The position numbers and the translations under genes are program-made. This document shows positions 33,882-43,345 of a stretch of 48,854 nt of DNA, in pieces. The notes under the pieces were generated by a model. That model was not told the origin of the DNA and did no database searches. It saw only the letters and a list, made by a program, of their open reading frames with translations. Numbering within the stretch: position 1 is the stretch's first letter; every line of letters begins with the position of its first letter. Source of the stretch: CAZYME01 sp964648115 (GTDB lineage Bacteria; Pseudomonadota; Gammaproteobacteria; Legionellales; Legionellaceae); contig CAZYME010000019.1 of NCBI GenBank assembly GCA_964648115.1, positions 1 to 48,854 on the forward strand, read 5' to 3'.

Positions 33882-34653
33882 TGGTCGCTCCTAAAATCGG
33901 ACCCTCATCGGGACCCGCATGTTCTCGTTTAAACTCGACAAGCAATTGCATGTCTGAATCACTTAACTGTAATTTTCCTAATAAATCCGGTCGTTTCAGC
34001 CACGTTTTTCCTAAAGATTGCTTTCTCCTCCACCGCTCAATATCACGGTGATTTCCACCTAACAACACTTCCGGTACGCTGTCACCGTTAATTACGGCTG
34101 GACGTGTGTAGTGTGGGCAATCTAGCAGCCCATTCATGAACGAATCTTGTTGGGCGGAGGCCTGATGTCCAAGGCTGCCAGGCAGCAAGCGTACTAGCGC
34201 ATCAATGAACACCATTGCTGCTAACTCTCCGCCACTTAAGACAAAATCCCCTAGCGACCATTCCTCATCTACATGATGAGTAATAACCCGCTCGTCAATT
34301 CCTTCATACCGCCCTGCTAAAAACAGCAGGGGCTGTTCAAGCTTCGCGATTTTATTTAAATCAGCTTGCTCAATTACTCTACCTTGTGGGCTCAAGTAAA
34401 TGGTCTTAGAGGCGGCAGGCATCTGGGTGCGAGCATGTACAATCGCTGCATCCAAAGGTTCATACATCATGACCATTCCTGGCCCGCCGCCAAAAGGCTT
34501 GTCATCCACCTGCCTATAAGGCCTACTGGCCCACTCGCGTGGATTCCAGTAATCAACTTTAGCTAAACCTTGCTCTATCGCGCGCCCTGTAACACCATAT
34601 TGCAGGCTTGCGAATATCTCTGGTATTAAACTGATTACGCCAAGATGTAACAT
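33874..34653 (-). CDS. trmD: tRNA (guanine-N1)-methyltransferase
   Basis: 259 residues with SPOUT-fold motifs: DDKPFGGGPGMVMM, LFLAGRYEGIDERV and DFVLSGGELAAMVFIDALVR. It methylates G37 of tRNAs with G36, which prevents +1 frameshifting. It overlaps rplS by 8 bp and follows rimM with 3 bp between. Confidence 0.98.
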   Translation of the reverse strand: MLHLGVISLIPEIFASLQYGVTGRAIEQGLAKVDYWNPREWASRPYRQVDDKPFGGGPGMVMMYEPLDAAIVHARTQMPAASKTIYLSPQGRVIEQADLNKIAKLEQPLLFLAGRYEGIDERVITHHVDEEWSLGDFVLSGGELAAMVFIDALVRLLPGSLGHQASAQQDSFMNGLLDCPHYTRPAVINGDSVPEVLLGGNHRDIERWRRKQSLGKTWLKRPDLLGKLQLSDSDMQLLVEFKREHAGPDEGPILGATND

Positions 34654-34656
34654 TCG

Positions 34657-35166
34657 TTAGAAGTCCACATCCCAGTCAACCGTTATTACACGTTGACTAT
34701 CGTTAATCTCAATAACGTATTGGCCAGGTAAGTAAGGAATCAAGTGCCGTTTCTCCCCTACCACAACCAATACATCGTTCGATCCGGTTGGCATAATGTC
34801 CGTTACCGTACCCAGCACAACTCCTTTGGGAGTCACAACCTGCATACCTACTAGCTGGTGCCAATAATATTCGCCTTGATGCAGCTCTGGAAGTTGTTCG
34901 CGTTTAATAGCGATATCAACATTCGTTAAGCGTGCTGCCTCATCCCGCTCTAGGTAGCCTTCAACATGCGCTAAAATGAACTTATTGTTCATCTCAAGGT
35001 GCAGCAACTTTAAAGGTTGCCACTGCTGGTTAATATGAGCATGCCAATTTGTGTAACGTAAAATGTTGTCGCGTGGTTCGGTGAAAGATACAACCGTAAT
35101 AAAACCTTTTATTCCGTGAGGCCGGCCAAAGCGGCCAACCACAACCCAATCGCTATTCGTATCCAC
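34657..35166 (-). CDS. rimM: 16S rRNA processing protein RimM
   Basis: 169 residues. The N-terminal RimM domain VVVGRFGRPHGIKGFI and the PRC-barrel with GVVLGTVTDIMPTGSNDVLVV and HLIPYLPGQYVIEIN are clear. It helps 30S maturation and binds S19. It starts 1 bp after rpsP. Confidence 0.97.
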   Translation of the reverse strand: MDTNSDWVVVGRFGRPHGIKGFITVVSFTEPRDNILRYTNWHAHINQQWQPLKLLHLEMNNKFILAHVEGYLERDEAARLTNVDIAIKREQLPELHQGEYYWHQLVGMQVVTPKGVVLGTVTDIMPTGSNDVLVVVGEKRHLIPYLPGQYVIEINDSQRVITVDWDVDF

Positions 35167-35167
35167 G

Positions 35168-35425
35168 TTATGCAGCAGCAGCTTCTTTCTTAAATTTTTT
35201 GGTTAATTGCTGTACTCGATCAGACAATTGTGCACCAACGCTTTGCCAGTGAGCCAACTTGTCTGCTTCTAAGTGCAGGCCGATCTCTTGTCCACGCGCA
35301 ATCGGATTATAATAGCCGATGTTCTCAATGTAACCGCCATCGCGACGTTTGCGGCTGTCAGTTACAACAATGTGGTAAAAAGGACGCTTTTTGGCGCCAG
35401 CTCGTGATAAACGTATAACGACCAT
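35168..35425 (-). CDS. rpsP: 30S ribosomal protein S16
   Basis: 85 residues: MVVIRLSRAGAKKRPFYHIV, DGGYIENIGYYNP, and a basic tail KKFKKEAAAA. Part of the conserved operon; 70 bp separate it from ffh. Confidence 0.98.
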   Translation of the reverse strand: MVVIRLSRAGAKKRPFYHIVVTDSRKRRDGGYIENIGYYNPIARGQEIGLHLEADKLAHWQSVGAQLSDRVQQLTKKFKKEAAAA

Positions 35426-35495
35426 TATTTGTGCCTCTACTTTTGTAAAAATGCCGTGTATTGTACGAAAATTAACTCGGTAATGGAAGAGCTAA

Positions 35496-36872
35496 TTATT
35501 TAAAATCATCTGGTAACATCCCTTTTAGTCCTGCCATGCCTCCCATCCCGCGCATCATTTGTTTCATGGCGCCTGGTTTGGTGAATTTTTTCATCATTTT
35601 TTGCATTTGGTTATATTGTTTGAGGAGACGATTAACATCTTGAATTTCGGTGCCTGACCCCATTGCAATACGCCTTTTACGCGAGCCTATGATAATTTTC
35701 GGGATACGTCTTTCTTTCATAGTCATGGAATTAATAATAGCGATAGTTTGCGCTAAAGCCTTATCGTTGACCTGTCCCATAGCTTGCTGCGGTAATTGGC
35801 TTAAGCCCGGCAATTTACTCATCATCCCACTGATGCCGCCCATGTTGTTCATTTGCAGCAACTGCTGTTTGAAATCGTCTAAATCAAAACCTTTGCCTTT
35901 TTTGAGCTTTTTGGCTAGCTTTTCACTAGCTATTTTATCGGTTTTACGCTCAACGTCTTCAATCAGGGTAAGAATATCCCCCATCCCTAAAATACGGGAG
36001 GCGACGCGTTCTGGATGAAAAGGTTCAAGCGCATCGATTTTCTCACCGCTACCCATAAATTTAATGGGTTGACCAGTAATATGCCTAACTGATAAAGCTG
36101 CGCCACCGCGAGCATCGCCGTCTGTTTTGGTTAAAATAACCCCAGTAAGTGGAAGTGCTTCATGGAAAGCTTTGGCTGTATTGGCAGCATCTTGTCCAGT
36201 CATGCTATCGACGACAAACAAGGTTTCAACTGGTTTGATTGCTTGATGCAATGCCTTGATCTCAGACATCATATCTACGTCGATATGCAAACGCCCGGCT
36301 GTATCGATAATGAGAACGTCCATGAATTGCTTTTTGGCGCTATCCAATGCTTTGTTAGCAATATCCAGGGGTTTTTCTGTCGGTTCTGCAGAGAAAAAGG
36401 CCACATCAAGTTCATTGGCTAATAATTTTAATTGTTGGATCGCTGCAGGGCGGTAAACGTCCACGCTCACCAGCATTACCTTCTTTTTTTCGGTGTCTTT
36501 TAAATAACGCGCTAACTTGGCAGCGCTTGTGGTTTTACCTGAGCCTTGGAGACCTGCCATTAAAAAGACGGCGGGTGGTTGGGTTTTGAAGTCTAATTCG
36601 GTGCGGGTATCACCCATAACGTGGATTAATTCATCATGAACGATTTTAACAAGTGCCTGGTCGGGCTTTAAGCTGGTCATTACTTCTTGACCGAGTGCTT
36701 TTTGCTTCACATGCTCGATAAATTCTTTAACCACAGGCAGGGCGACATCAGCTTCGAGTAATGACAAGCGAACTTCGCGCAAGGCTTGTTGCATATTTTC
36801 TTCGGTTAAGTGCCCTTGGCCACTTAAATTTTTAAAGGTGCGGGTTAACCGTTCGGTTAAATTCTCAAACAT
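35496..36872 (-). CDS. ffh: Signal recognition particle protein Ffh
   Basis: 458 residues. The NG GTPase domain has GLQGSGKTTSAAKL (G1), DTAGRLHID, and TKTDGDARGG. The Met-rich M domain (about 300-458) contains GSGTEIQDVNRLLKQY and ends in a Met/Gly-rich stretch. It binds 4.5S RNA (ffs at 45537-45646) and signal sequences. It lies just upstream of rpsP as in E. coli. Confidence 0.98.
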   Translation of the reverse strand: MFENLTERLTRTFKNLSGQGHLTEENMQQALREVRLSLLEADVALPVVKEFIEHVKQKALGQEVMTSLKPDQALVKIVHDELIHVMGDTRTELDFKTQPPAVFLMAGLQGSGKTTSAAKLARYLKDTEKKKVMLVSVDVYRPAAIQQLKLLANELDVAFFSAEPTEKPLDIANKALDSAKKQFMDVLIIDTAGRLHIDVDMMSEIKALHQAIKPVETLFVVDSMTGQDAANTAKAFHEALPLTGVILTKTDGDARGGAALSVRHITGQPIKFMGSGEKIDALEPFHPERVASRILGMGDILTLIEDVERKTDKIASEKLAKKLKKGKGFDLDDFKQQLLQMNNMGGISGMMSKLPGLSQLPQQAMGQVNDKALAQTIAIINSMTMKERRIPKIIIGSRKRRIAMGSGTEIQDVNRLLKQYNQMQKMMKKFTKPGAMKQMMRGMGGMAGLKGMLPDDFK

Positions 36873-36905
36873 GATATGTCCCTCAATAAAACGGTGATTC
36901 TAGCA

Positions 36906-37832
36906 TTAGCGGAAGAACAACGCATACAAAAGCCCGATATACAAAGCATATTTTATAAAGTAATACAGCTTTCTATTATAATTTTTTAGCCATTTTCCGA
37001 CCAAGCGAATCTGATAAAGGTATTTAAATAATTTATTAATGGTTCCTACCTGTTCCTCTGGTAGATTTTTACTTGAAGCGGCTTTCATAACAGTACGGCT
37101 AAAGAATTGATTAAATTTATTAGCCAAAGCATTGGTTAATGGGCGTCGGATATCACAAAAAAGAATGATTCGATCTTGCGTTGTTGTATTTTCTGCACGA
37201 TGCACGTAGGTTTCGTCAAATAAAACATCCTCCCCATTCTTCCAGAAGTAGGGCTGACCATCCACATAGATGCAGCAATCTTTGGAGTTAGGTGTGATAA
37301 GGCCTAAGTGATAACGTAGAGAACCTGCATAAGGATCACGGTGTTCAAATAAAAAACTATTTTTAGGTAATAGTGCAAACATGGCCGCATTGACGCTAGG
37401 AATATTTTGGATCAGAGCTAAGGTTTTTGGACAAAGGGTTTGAGCAGAATTCAATGGTTTGTCATACCATTTCAAGTAAAAGCGTTTCCACCCACGTCGA
37501 AAAAATGAGTTAAAGCCAATATCATCATATTTTTCAGAGGCAGTAATATAGCCCTCATTGTATAAATGCTCTGCTTCATCACGAATAGTTTCCCAGTTAT
37601 CACGTAATATTTTTAACTCAGGGAAATCAGCCACATTAAGATAAGGTGTTTTTGGTACAGCAGAAAAAAGATACATGAGGGCATTCACTGGAGCTAGAAA
37701 ACTTGAGTGATCGGTTAGCTGGCGCAAAGTTTTTAAGCGAACATCTCCGCGAAAATGAGTGTATGTAATGGAAGAAATATAGCTTACTAAAAGCCAAAAT
37801 TTGAAATTAAAAATAGTGAAAAAAGCGGTCAT
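36906..37832 (-). CDS. lpxO: Aspartyl/asparaginyl beta-hydroxylase family, LpxO-like
   Basis: 308 residues. An N-terminal hydrophobic segment (about 5-22) anchors it. The 2OG oxygenase core has FLFEHRDPYAGSLRYHLGL (HRD metal site), VDGQPYFWKNGEDVLFDE and TYVHRAENTTTQDRIIL. A C-terminal hydrophobic tail (YALYIGLLYALFF) is also present. In LpxO this family puts a 2-hydroxyl on lipid A acyl chains at the inner membrane. Assignment to LpxO rather than another beta-hydroxylase is likely, not certain. Confidence 0.8.
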   Translation of the reverse strand: MTAFFTIFNFKFWLLVSYISSITYTHFRGDVRLKTLRQLTDHSSFLAPVNALMYLFSAVPKTPYLNVADFPELKILRDNWETIRDEAEHLYNEGYITASEKYDDIGFNSFFRRGWKRFYLKWYDKPLNSAQTLCPKTLALIQNIPSVNAAMFALLPKNSFLFEHRDPYAGSLRYHLGLITPNSKDCCIYVDGQPYFWKNGEDVLFDETYVHRAENTTTQDRIILFCDIRRPLTNALANKFNQFFSRTVMKAASSKNLPEEQVGTINKLFKYLYQIRLVGKWLKNYNRKLYYFIKYALYIGLLYALFFR

Positions 37833-38075
37833 TTGAGTATTCCACTAAAACCAAAACACCAAAAGCTATATTTTTAACAAAAATTTGTCAAGTTTGAGGC
37901 GCTTGTTGTGTTACGGCAATTTGATAATGTCCGGTTTGAGAAAAATAGAAATGTGCGCATAGGTAGTACAGTTCATTTATCACTCAGAACAAGGGTAAGA
38001 TTACCAAGAGTAGGGGGCAGAAATTTCTACTTTTTGCTATCATAAATTTTCTAGCTTGTGCCTTAAGGATGATCA

Positions 38076-39347
38076 GTGCAACTTTCACTTTCTACTCTGT
38101 TATGTATCTTATTGGTACTCATTGTATTTTCTGGTTTTTTTTCTGGCGCAGAAATTGGGCTGATGTCACTCAATCGGTACCGGTTGCGTCATTTGGTTAA
38201 AAAAAATAATAAACAAGCCGTAAGAGTTAATCAATTACTTGCGCATCCTGATAGACTCCTCAGCGTGGTTTTAATTGGTAATACACTAGCAAATATTGTT
38301 GCATCAACTGTTGCAACGCTAATTGGGCAACGCTTGTATGGTGATGCAGGCGTGGCTGTAGCGACAGTCCTTTTAACGCTCATTGTGCTGGTTTTTTCAG
38401 AAATGACCCCCAAAACACTTGCTGCTATACATCCACAACAAGTCGCTTTTGCCTGCTCTTTGCCCTTAATGATTTTGCAAGCGCTTTTCGCGCCACTAGT
38501 CTATTTAATCAGTTATACAGCTAATGGGCTTTTGAGTTTGTTGGGGGTCTCATTTGACTCGGCTCAAAGAAGAGACGCCCTATCAGGAGAGGAGTTGCGT
38601 TCCGTTGTCCATGAAGCTGGTAGCCTGCTGCCAATAGAACATAAAAGTATGTTAATTAGTTTACTGGATTTGGAGCAGGCCAGAGTGGAGGACATTTTGG
38701 TGCCAAAGGCAGATATCGTTGGTATTGATTTAGAGCAACCATGGCATGAGTTGTTAGTGCAATTGGAAATGGCTCAGCATACTCGATTACCCCTTTACCG
38801 TAACACAATTGATAATTTGGTAGGGATGATTCATCTACGTAATGTGCTAAATTTGGCGCTAGAAGAGCGGCTTGATATGGAGGGCTTATTAAAGATTGCG
38901 GAAGCGCCCTATTATATTCCTGAAGGGACTTCTTTAAATGTACAAATTTTGAATTTTCAGAAAATGAAGCGGCGAAGCTGCTTCGTAGTAGATGAGTATG
39001 GTGATTTACAAGGTTTGGTAACTATGGAGGATATTCTTGAAGAAGTAGTTGGGGAATTTACAACGGATATTGCTGCATTAAGCAAAGATATTACCCCTCA
39101 AGATGATGGCTCAGTTATTGTAGATGCTAGCATTACTCTACGTAATTTAAATCGCCTCCTAAATTGGCAACTCCCATCAATAGGCCCCCGCACATTAAGC
39201 GGCTTGATCATCGAATATTTAGGTTATATCCCTCCTGCTGATTGCTGTCTAAGGATTGAAAATTACCAGATTGAAGTATTAAAAGTGGGTGATAATACGA
39301 TTAAAAGTGTAGCTATGAATAGGGTTGGGAAAAAGCGAAAAAACTAA
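38076..39347 (+). CDS. CorC/HlyC-family membrane protein (YfjD/CNNM-like)
   Basis: 423 residues. The N-terminal DUF21 domain (about 1-180) has 4 helices and the signature GAEIGLMSLNRYRL. Two CBS domains (about 200-325; ILVPKADIVGID, EDILEEVVGEF) and a C-terminal CorC_HlyC domain follow. Implicated in Mg2+/Co2+ transport or efflux. It starts at GTG 38076 with AAGGATGA upstream. In E. coli the counterpart yfjD also neighbours ffh, so the order is conserved. Confidence 0.9.
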   Translation: MQLSLSTLLCILLVLIVFSGFFSGAEIGLMSLNRYRLRHLVKKNNKQAVRVNQLLAHPDRLLSVVLIGNTLANIVASTVATLIGQRLYGDAGVAVATVLLTLIVLVFSEMTPKTLAAIHPQQVAFACSLPLMILQALFAPLVYLISYTANGLLSLLGVSFDSAQRRDALSGEELRSVVHEAGSLLPIEHKSMLISLLDLEQARVEDILVPKADIVGIDLEQPWHELLVQLEMAQHTRLPLYRNTIDNLVGMIHLRNVLNLALEERLDMEGLLKIAEAPYYIPEGTSLNVQILNFQKMKRRSCFVVDEYGDLQGLVTMEDILEEVVGEFTTDIAALSKDITPQDDGSVIVDASITLRNLNRLLNWQLPSIGPRTLSGLIIEYLGYIPPADCCLRIENYQIEVLKVGDNTIKSVAMNRVGKKRKN

Positions 39348-39362
39348 TCCTGTAACACTAGC

Positions 39363-39441
39363 GTAGGTTAGGTCAATGACCCAACGACTCATTATGTTGC
39401 AACAAGGGAAATCTATTTTTGGGTCAAATGACCCAACCTAC
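39363..39441. repeat. Two TAGGTTGGGTCA-type palindromes
   Basis: gtaggttaggtcaatgaccc aacg and, inverted, gggtcaaatgacccaaccta c. The unit pair flanks a short AT-rich stretch and probably ends transcription of the CorC gene. Confidence 0.6.
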
Positions 39442-39452
39442 CTGCTGTAACA

Positions 39453-39845
39453 ATGCTATGCTTAGATAAAGTGGCTGGATATTGTGGGGAAGTGATGCCA
39501 GAAACATGTCCAATCATTCCCCTGCTAGTTAATGGGGATTGTCGTTCTAAAGCAGTATTAAAATATGAAGTAAGGCAATTAGAGGTTCGTCTTAAACGAA
39601 TTTTGGAACTTCTTTCGAAACTCCATAAACGCGAAGAAGTAAGAGAGAAGCCTCCTCTTATGTGGCTCGATGCTATGTTTCAATCTGCAGTGAACTCCTC
39701 ACCACCCAATGCAGCGAAGCATATAATCACATGGCACAAAAGGGATAACACTCAAGTAACAAATGGAAGAATAGAGCAATTATTCAATGCGATTGAGGCT
39801 CAGCAAGAGTCATTTTTTTGTGGTAAAAATCTTGAAGCTGATTGA
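39453..39845 (+). CDS. Hypothetical protein, uncertain
   Basis: 130 codons with an amphipathic helix (LKYEVRQLEVRLKRILELLSKL). No family is recognised, no SD is visible, and its last 62 bp overlap the 3' end of the opposite-strand sulfatase-like gene. A start at 39495 (MPETCP) is an alternative. Composition is protein-like but support is thin. Confidence 0.35.
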   Translation: MLCLDKVAGYCGEVMPETCPIIPLLVNGDCRSKAVLKYEVRQLEVRLKRILELLSKLHKREEVREKPPLMWLDAMFQSAVNSSPPNAAKHIITWHKRDNTQVTNGRIEQLFNAIEAQQESFFCGKNLEAD

Positions 39846-41754
39846 GCATCTTTATTGCGGGTGATTGCTTGGCAAAATCAGTATTTAATGCATCAGTCCA
39901 TTTGCCATCATTTAAATTTAGGGTGATAGGTATATACCCTTCATCGTCTGGGTATAAGGCCAATACCCAGTTTCCTTCAATAATGCCATATAGTTTCTGC
40001 GCATCTAATGTTGCAATCTCGTCTTTACGCAAATGTAATTGGCCATTGTAAGGGTCAATGGTGAAGAACTTTTTTCCTAGTGACCGAGTTTTTTCGCGAG
40101 TTAAAAATTGATTGGGAAGCATGCCACTTTCCATGATAAAAGCACGCTCAGGAAGCTGCTCATTATGTTGGATAGCCTCCAATAATGGAAAACCGTCAGC
40201 ATGCTGTTTACCTATACCTAAAAAAGCATAAATTGTAGGTGCAAGATCAATCAATGCTACTCGTGTATTAATTATTTTCGGCACGGTTATTAAGTGGTTG
40301 TTTTGGTATATTTTGAATGCTAATAGACAGTGATATTGATCAGGGCTCAATAAATCAGAACCGTGCCCAACACTCATTTCTAGGGCAGTTGATGTTTTGC
40401 GGTGGATATAGTTGGCGAACACACTGGAGCCTGAGCCCTGGTAAGTCCGAAGATTAGTTTGACGTGACCCAGGCACATATAATGCTTCTCCGTGATCGCT
40501 TAATAAAATAACTAAGCTATTCTCTAAGTAACCATATTTTTGTAGCGTTTGCAGCAATTTATCTACCTGCTGATCGGTTTGATTTAAAGCAGCTAGATAA
40601 AGCTGTCCTCGCTTTTCAACACTATATTCATCGGTAACTTGAGCAGGAGAAGACGTAGCCCATGCATATGGCCAATGCGGTAATGTAAAATGTACGGCAA
40701 TAAAAAAAGGAGGTTTTGTACTACTGGCGGCTAAGGAGTCTTGCAAAATTTTATCGAAAGATTGTGGGTAATAGGTAAAATGACTAGCTCGATTAGTGTA
40801 GTTGTAAGGAAATAACCAACGACTGATGGGCAGGTTCACTAAAAGATTGCTGAGAGGAAAATCGTTAAAAGTGCCTAGCAAAATATCATTAGCGCCTGTC
40901 TTAGGACCTATAATTTTTTGAAAGCCAAACTCCCTTCCCATATTATTAAATTGACGATCATCCGTTGCGAAAATCGTTTGATAACCCAATCGTTGTAAAC
41001 TCCAAGCAATACTATGCGCACTTTTTACCATATCAGGGGGCATTAAATTATAGCGAGCGTGATGGTGCTCTGGATAGAGCCCTGTGAGGATGCTGGACCA
41101 TGCTGGATAAGTGTGAGCAAGTGGACTAATCGCTTCTTTAAATAGCACGCTATCTTTGATAAAACGAGTCAATGTGGGAGTGTTTTTGGAGGTGATACGG
41201 GTTGGGCTCAATGAATCAACACCGATCAGAATGACATTGGGAGTGACTGGATTGGTTTGAGTTGGGTATTGGTTAAAAGGCTTAATACCTTTGTAAACGA
41301 ATAAGCCTACGTATAATAATAAAGCGCTGCTTATCGCTTTGGGATATTGTTTGCTGGCAAAAAAAAACATGTTTAGGAACAGTGCTCCTAAAATAAAAAG
41401 AGCAGATAGCATTAACACCATCAAAAATGTATTTGGCAGTTCGGGTAAAAATAGGCGACTGAAGAAACTTAGTGGGAAAAAGTAGGCATTGCTGGTGATT
41501 AATGCGCAAATAGAAAGAGACCATATAGAAAGATGCCAACGTTCTAGGGCTTTGAAGCCAAAACGCCATTGCGTAAGCCCCCATATAAAGGATGTTTGTA
41601 TAACAGATAATATAAAATACAGAATTAAGTGAATGAAGAGAGTGATAAATAACCAAAAATAAACAGGTGCTGGCAATGGGATTGCATTAATAAAGCTGCC
41701 GCTCTTTGATAGAATAAAAGCAAATTGAAAACTCAGGAATACGAGATTATACAA
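39784..41754 (-). CDS. Membrane-bound alkaline-phosphatase-superfamily enzyme (sulfatase / PEtN-transferase-like)
   Basis: 656 residues. Five to six N-terminal helices (about 1-165) are followed by a periplasmic sulfatase-fold domain. NVILIGVDSLSPTR is the first metal-binding motif. HTYPAWSSILTG carries the probable nucleophile Thr, so Cys-type sulfatase maturation is unlikely. LSDHGEALY holds the second Asp-His pair, and VGHGSDL the final His. The architecture resembles LTA-synthase or phosphoethanolamine-transferase enzymes that modify envelope glycolipids. The listed start is TTG; an in-frame CTG at 41800-41802 has AGGAG 6 nt upstream and would add LNNLVKKPSYWFTYFA. It overlaps the opposite-strand ORF by 62 bp. 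Confidence 0.83.
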   Translation of the reverse strand: MYNLVFLSFQFAFILSKSGSFINAIPLPAPVYFWLFITLFIHLILYFILSVIQTSFIWGLTQWRFGFKALERWHLSIWSLSICALITSNAYFFPLSFFSRLFLPELPNTFLMVLMLSALFILGALFLNMFFFASKQYPKAISSALLLYVGLFVYKGIKPFNQYPTQTNPVTPNVILIGVDSLSPTRITSKNTPTLTRFIKDSVLFKEAISPLAHTYPAWSSILTGLYPEHHHARYNLMPPDMVKSAHSIAWSLQRLGYQTIFATDDRQFNNMGREFGFQKIIGPKTGANDILLGTFNDFPLSNLLVNLPISRWLFPYNYTNRASHFTYYPQSFDKILQDSLAASSTKPPFFIAVHFTLPHWPYAWATSSPAQVTDEYSVEKRGQLYLAALNQTDQQVDKLLQTLQKYGYLENSLVILLSDHGEALYVPGSRQTNLRTYQGSGSSVFANYIHRKTSTALEMSVGHGSDLLSPDQYHCLLAFKIYQNNHLITVPKIINTRVALIDLAPTIYAFLGIGKQHADGFPLLEAIQHNEQLPERAFIMESGMLPNQFLTREKTRSLGKKFFTIDPYNGQLHLRKDEIATLDAQKLYGIIEGNWVLALYPDDEGYIPITLNLNDGKWTDALNTDFAKQSPAIKMLNQLQDFYHKKMTLAEPQSH

Positions 41755-41825
41755 GGCGAAGTATGTGAACCAGTATGATGGTTTTTTTACAAGATTATTC
41801 AGTAATATCTCCTAAACACAAGAGC

Positions 41826-42689
41826 CTATGCTACGGCGACCGTACTATTTATGTGCCAATTATACATATAGCTATTTACGGAGCTTATGAGCTGCAGTTG
41901 ATTACGTAAAGGCTCTCGGGCATAGACCGAAAGGTGTTTAATCAAAGCGGATTCATTACCACCAAAATCATCAATATACCAATCGTAAACTTTTGACACG
42001 ATTAATTTGCCTTCAATTACCTGGACCCCGCGTAATGAATTAATGTATCCATGAGCCACCTGATTTAGTTGCTGTTCAATGGTGGCGCCTTGGAAAGCCT
42101 CCTTACTGAGATTTGCTGCCCCTATTGTAGCGTCATTGATAGCATAATGCGTCCGCGGGTCATTCCAGATAGGGCGAATAATACGGTTTTGAATATCATC
42201 AAGTGATAATGGTGTGCCTGATATGGTTACAAGATTTGCACCCCAAGGGCCTATGCTAAATAACCCAGGGGAAATATTAACATCATCAATACTTTCAATA
42301 GGATAATATTCGGCTACGATTTTAATGGTCAACGCGTTGTAGAGGTTGAGCCAAAAAGCTAATTGCTCATCGCGATTGTAATTATGGATATTAACACGCG
42401 ACATGCGAGCAATATATTGCTTTAACGCATCTAAATCAGCTTTTTTAAGATGAGGATAGTCAATAAGGTTGATGTCTTCTTTATTAGTGATAACGCAACG
42501 CCCTAAAAAATCATCCCATTCTTTATGCGAAATGACTTCTTGTGATAGAGGATTGTGTGCCGTCCATTTTGGCCATATATTTTTATGAAATGACGCAAAA
42601 GCCGTGTTTGTTAACAAGAAGAAGCAAAATATAAAACCCAACAACCGAGGTAATTTAGCTGAAATTTTAAATTTAGGCCTGGATCTCAC
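41826..42689 (-). CDS. DUF547 protein, secreted
   Basis: 287 residues from the GTG at 42689 (GGGGG upstream). A signal peptide (KLPRLLGFIFCFFLLTNTAFA-SFH) leads into a DUF547 domain (DEQLAFWLNLYNALTIKIV; PWGANLVTISGTPLSLDDIQ; VYDWYIDDFGG). The usual Cys-containing SCP-like segment reads NDATIGAANLSKEAF, so a canonical Cys is missing. The open frame extends to 42791, overlapping recR, but the added residues precede no signal peptide. Function of DUF547 is not established. Confidence 0.78.
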   Translation of the reverse strand: MRSRPKFKISAKLPRLLGFIFCFFLLTNTAFASFHKNIWPKWTAHNPLSQEVISHKEWDDFLGRCVITNKEDINLIDYPHLKKADLDALKQYIARMSRVNIHNYNRDEQLAFWLNLYNALTIKIVAEYYPIESIDDVNISPGLFSIGPWGANLVTISGTPLSLDDIQNRIIRPIWNDPRTHYAINDATIGAANLSKEAFQGATIEQQLNQVAHGYINSLRGVQVIEGKLIVSKVYDWYIDDFGGNESALIKHLSVYAREPLRNQLQLISSVNSYMYNWHINSTVAVA

Positions 42690-42694
42690 GGGCA

Positions 42695-42718
42695 ACCCCC
42701 GCGAATAATCGTGGGGGT
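42695..42718 (-). terminator. Hairpin between recR and the DUF547 gene
   Basis: acccccgcga-ataa-tcgtgggggt is a 10-bp stem with one G-T pair. It lies between the recR stop and the downstream DUF547 start and may attenuate read-through, or belong to the 'ATTCCCGCGAA' palindrome family seen at 47727. Confidence 0.45.
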
Positions 42719-42744
42719 AAGATGTCGGCGACTTCTGTTGGTAG

Positions 42745-43344
42745 TTACACTTCGGCATGTAATGCGGCCCGGTTGCGTAACGCGCTACCAATAGTGTAGC
42801 TATCTAAAAATTCTAATTCGCCCCCAGTAGGTATGCCATGTGCTAGCTGGCTAATAGGGACAGAATGTGGCCGTAAAAGCTCACGGATGAAATGGATAGT
42901 GGTTTGCCCTTCAATAGTAGGGCTGAGAGCCAGGATCACTTCCGCTATATTTTCACGAATAATTAATTGTTGGAGTTGAGGTAGGCCAATATCGTCAGGC
43001 CCAATACCGTCTAATGGGGAAATTTTACCCATTAACACATAGTAGCAACCATTGTAGGCATTGCTTTGTTCAATTGCTGCAACATCTGCAGGATTTTCGA
43101 CAACACAAAGCGTTGTGGTATCTCGTTTGCTATTTTGGCAAAGCGCGCATAATGCTTCTGTAGTATAGTTGTTACAGCGCTGGCAATGATGGATATTGAG
43201 CATCGCTTTTTCTAAACAGGCAGCCAAATGCAAACCGCGCTGACGCTGGTGTTGCAATAAATGAAACACCATGCGTTGTGCGGATTTTGGACCTACTCCT
43301 GGTAGGCAGCGTAAAGCGTCTACCAGATGAGATAATGCATCCAT
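42745..43344 (-). CDS. recR: Recombination protein RecR
   Basis: 199 residues: HhH LRCLPGVGPKSAQRMVFHLL, a Cys4 zinc finger (CQRCNNYTTEALCALC), and a Toprim domain (VVENPADVAAIEQSNAYNGCYYVLMGKISPLDGIGPDDI). It loads RecA onto gapped DNA with RecF/RecO. Starts one base after ybaB, in the recR-ybaB-dnaX order of gamma-proteobacteria. Confidence 0.98.
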   Translation of the reverse strand: MDALSHLVDALRCLPGVGPKSAQRMVFHLLQHQRQRGLHLAACLEKAMLNIHHCQRCNNYTTEALCALCQNSKRDTTTLCVVENPADVAAIEQSNAYNGCYYVLMGKISPLDGIGPDDIGLPQLQQLIIRENIAEVILALSPTIEGQTTIHFIRELLRPHSVPISQLAHGIPTGGELEFLDSYTIGSALRNRAALHAEV

Positions 43345-43345
43345 A

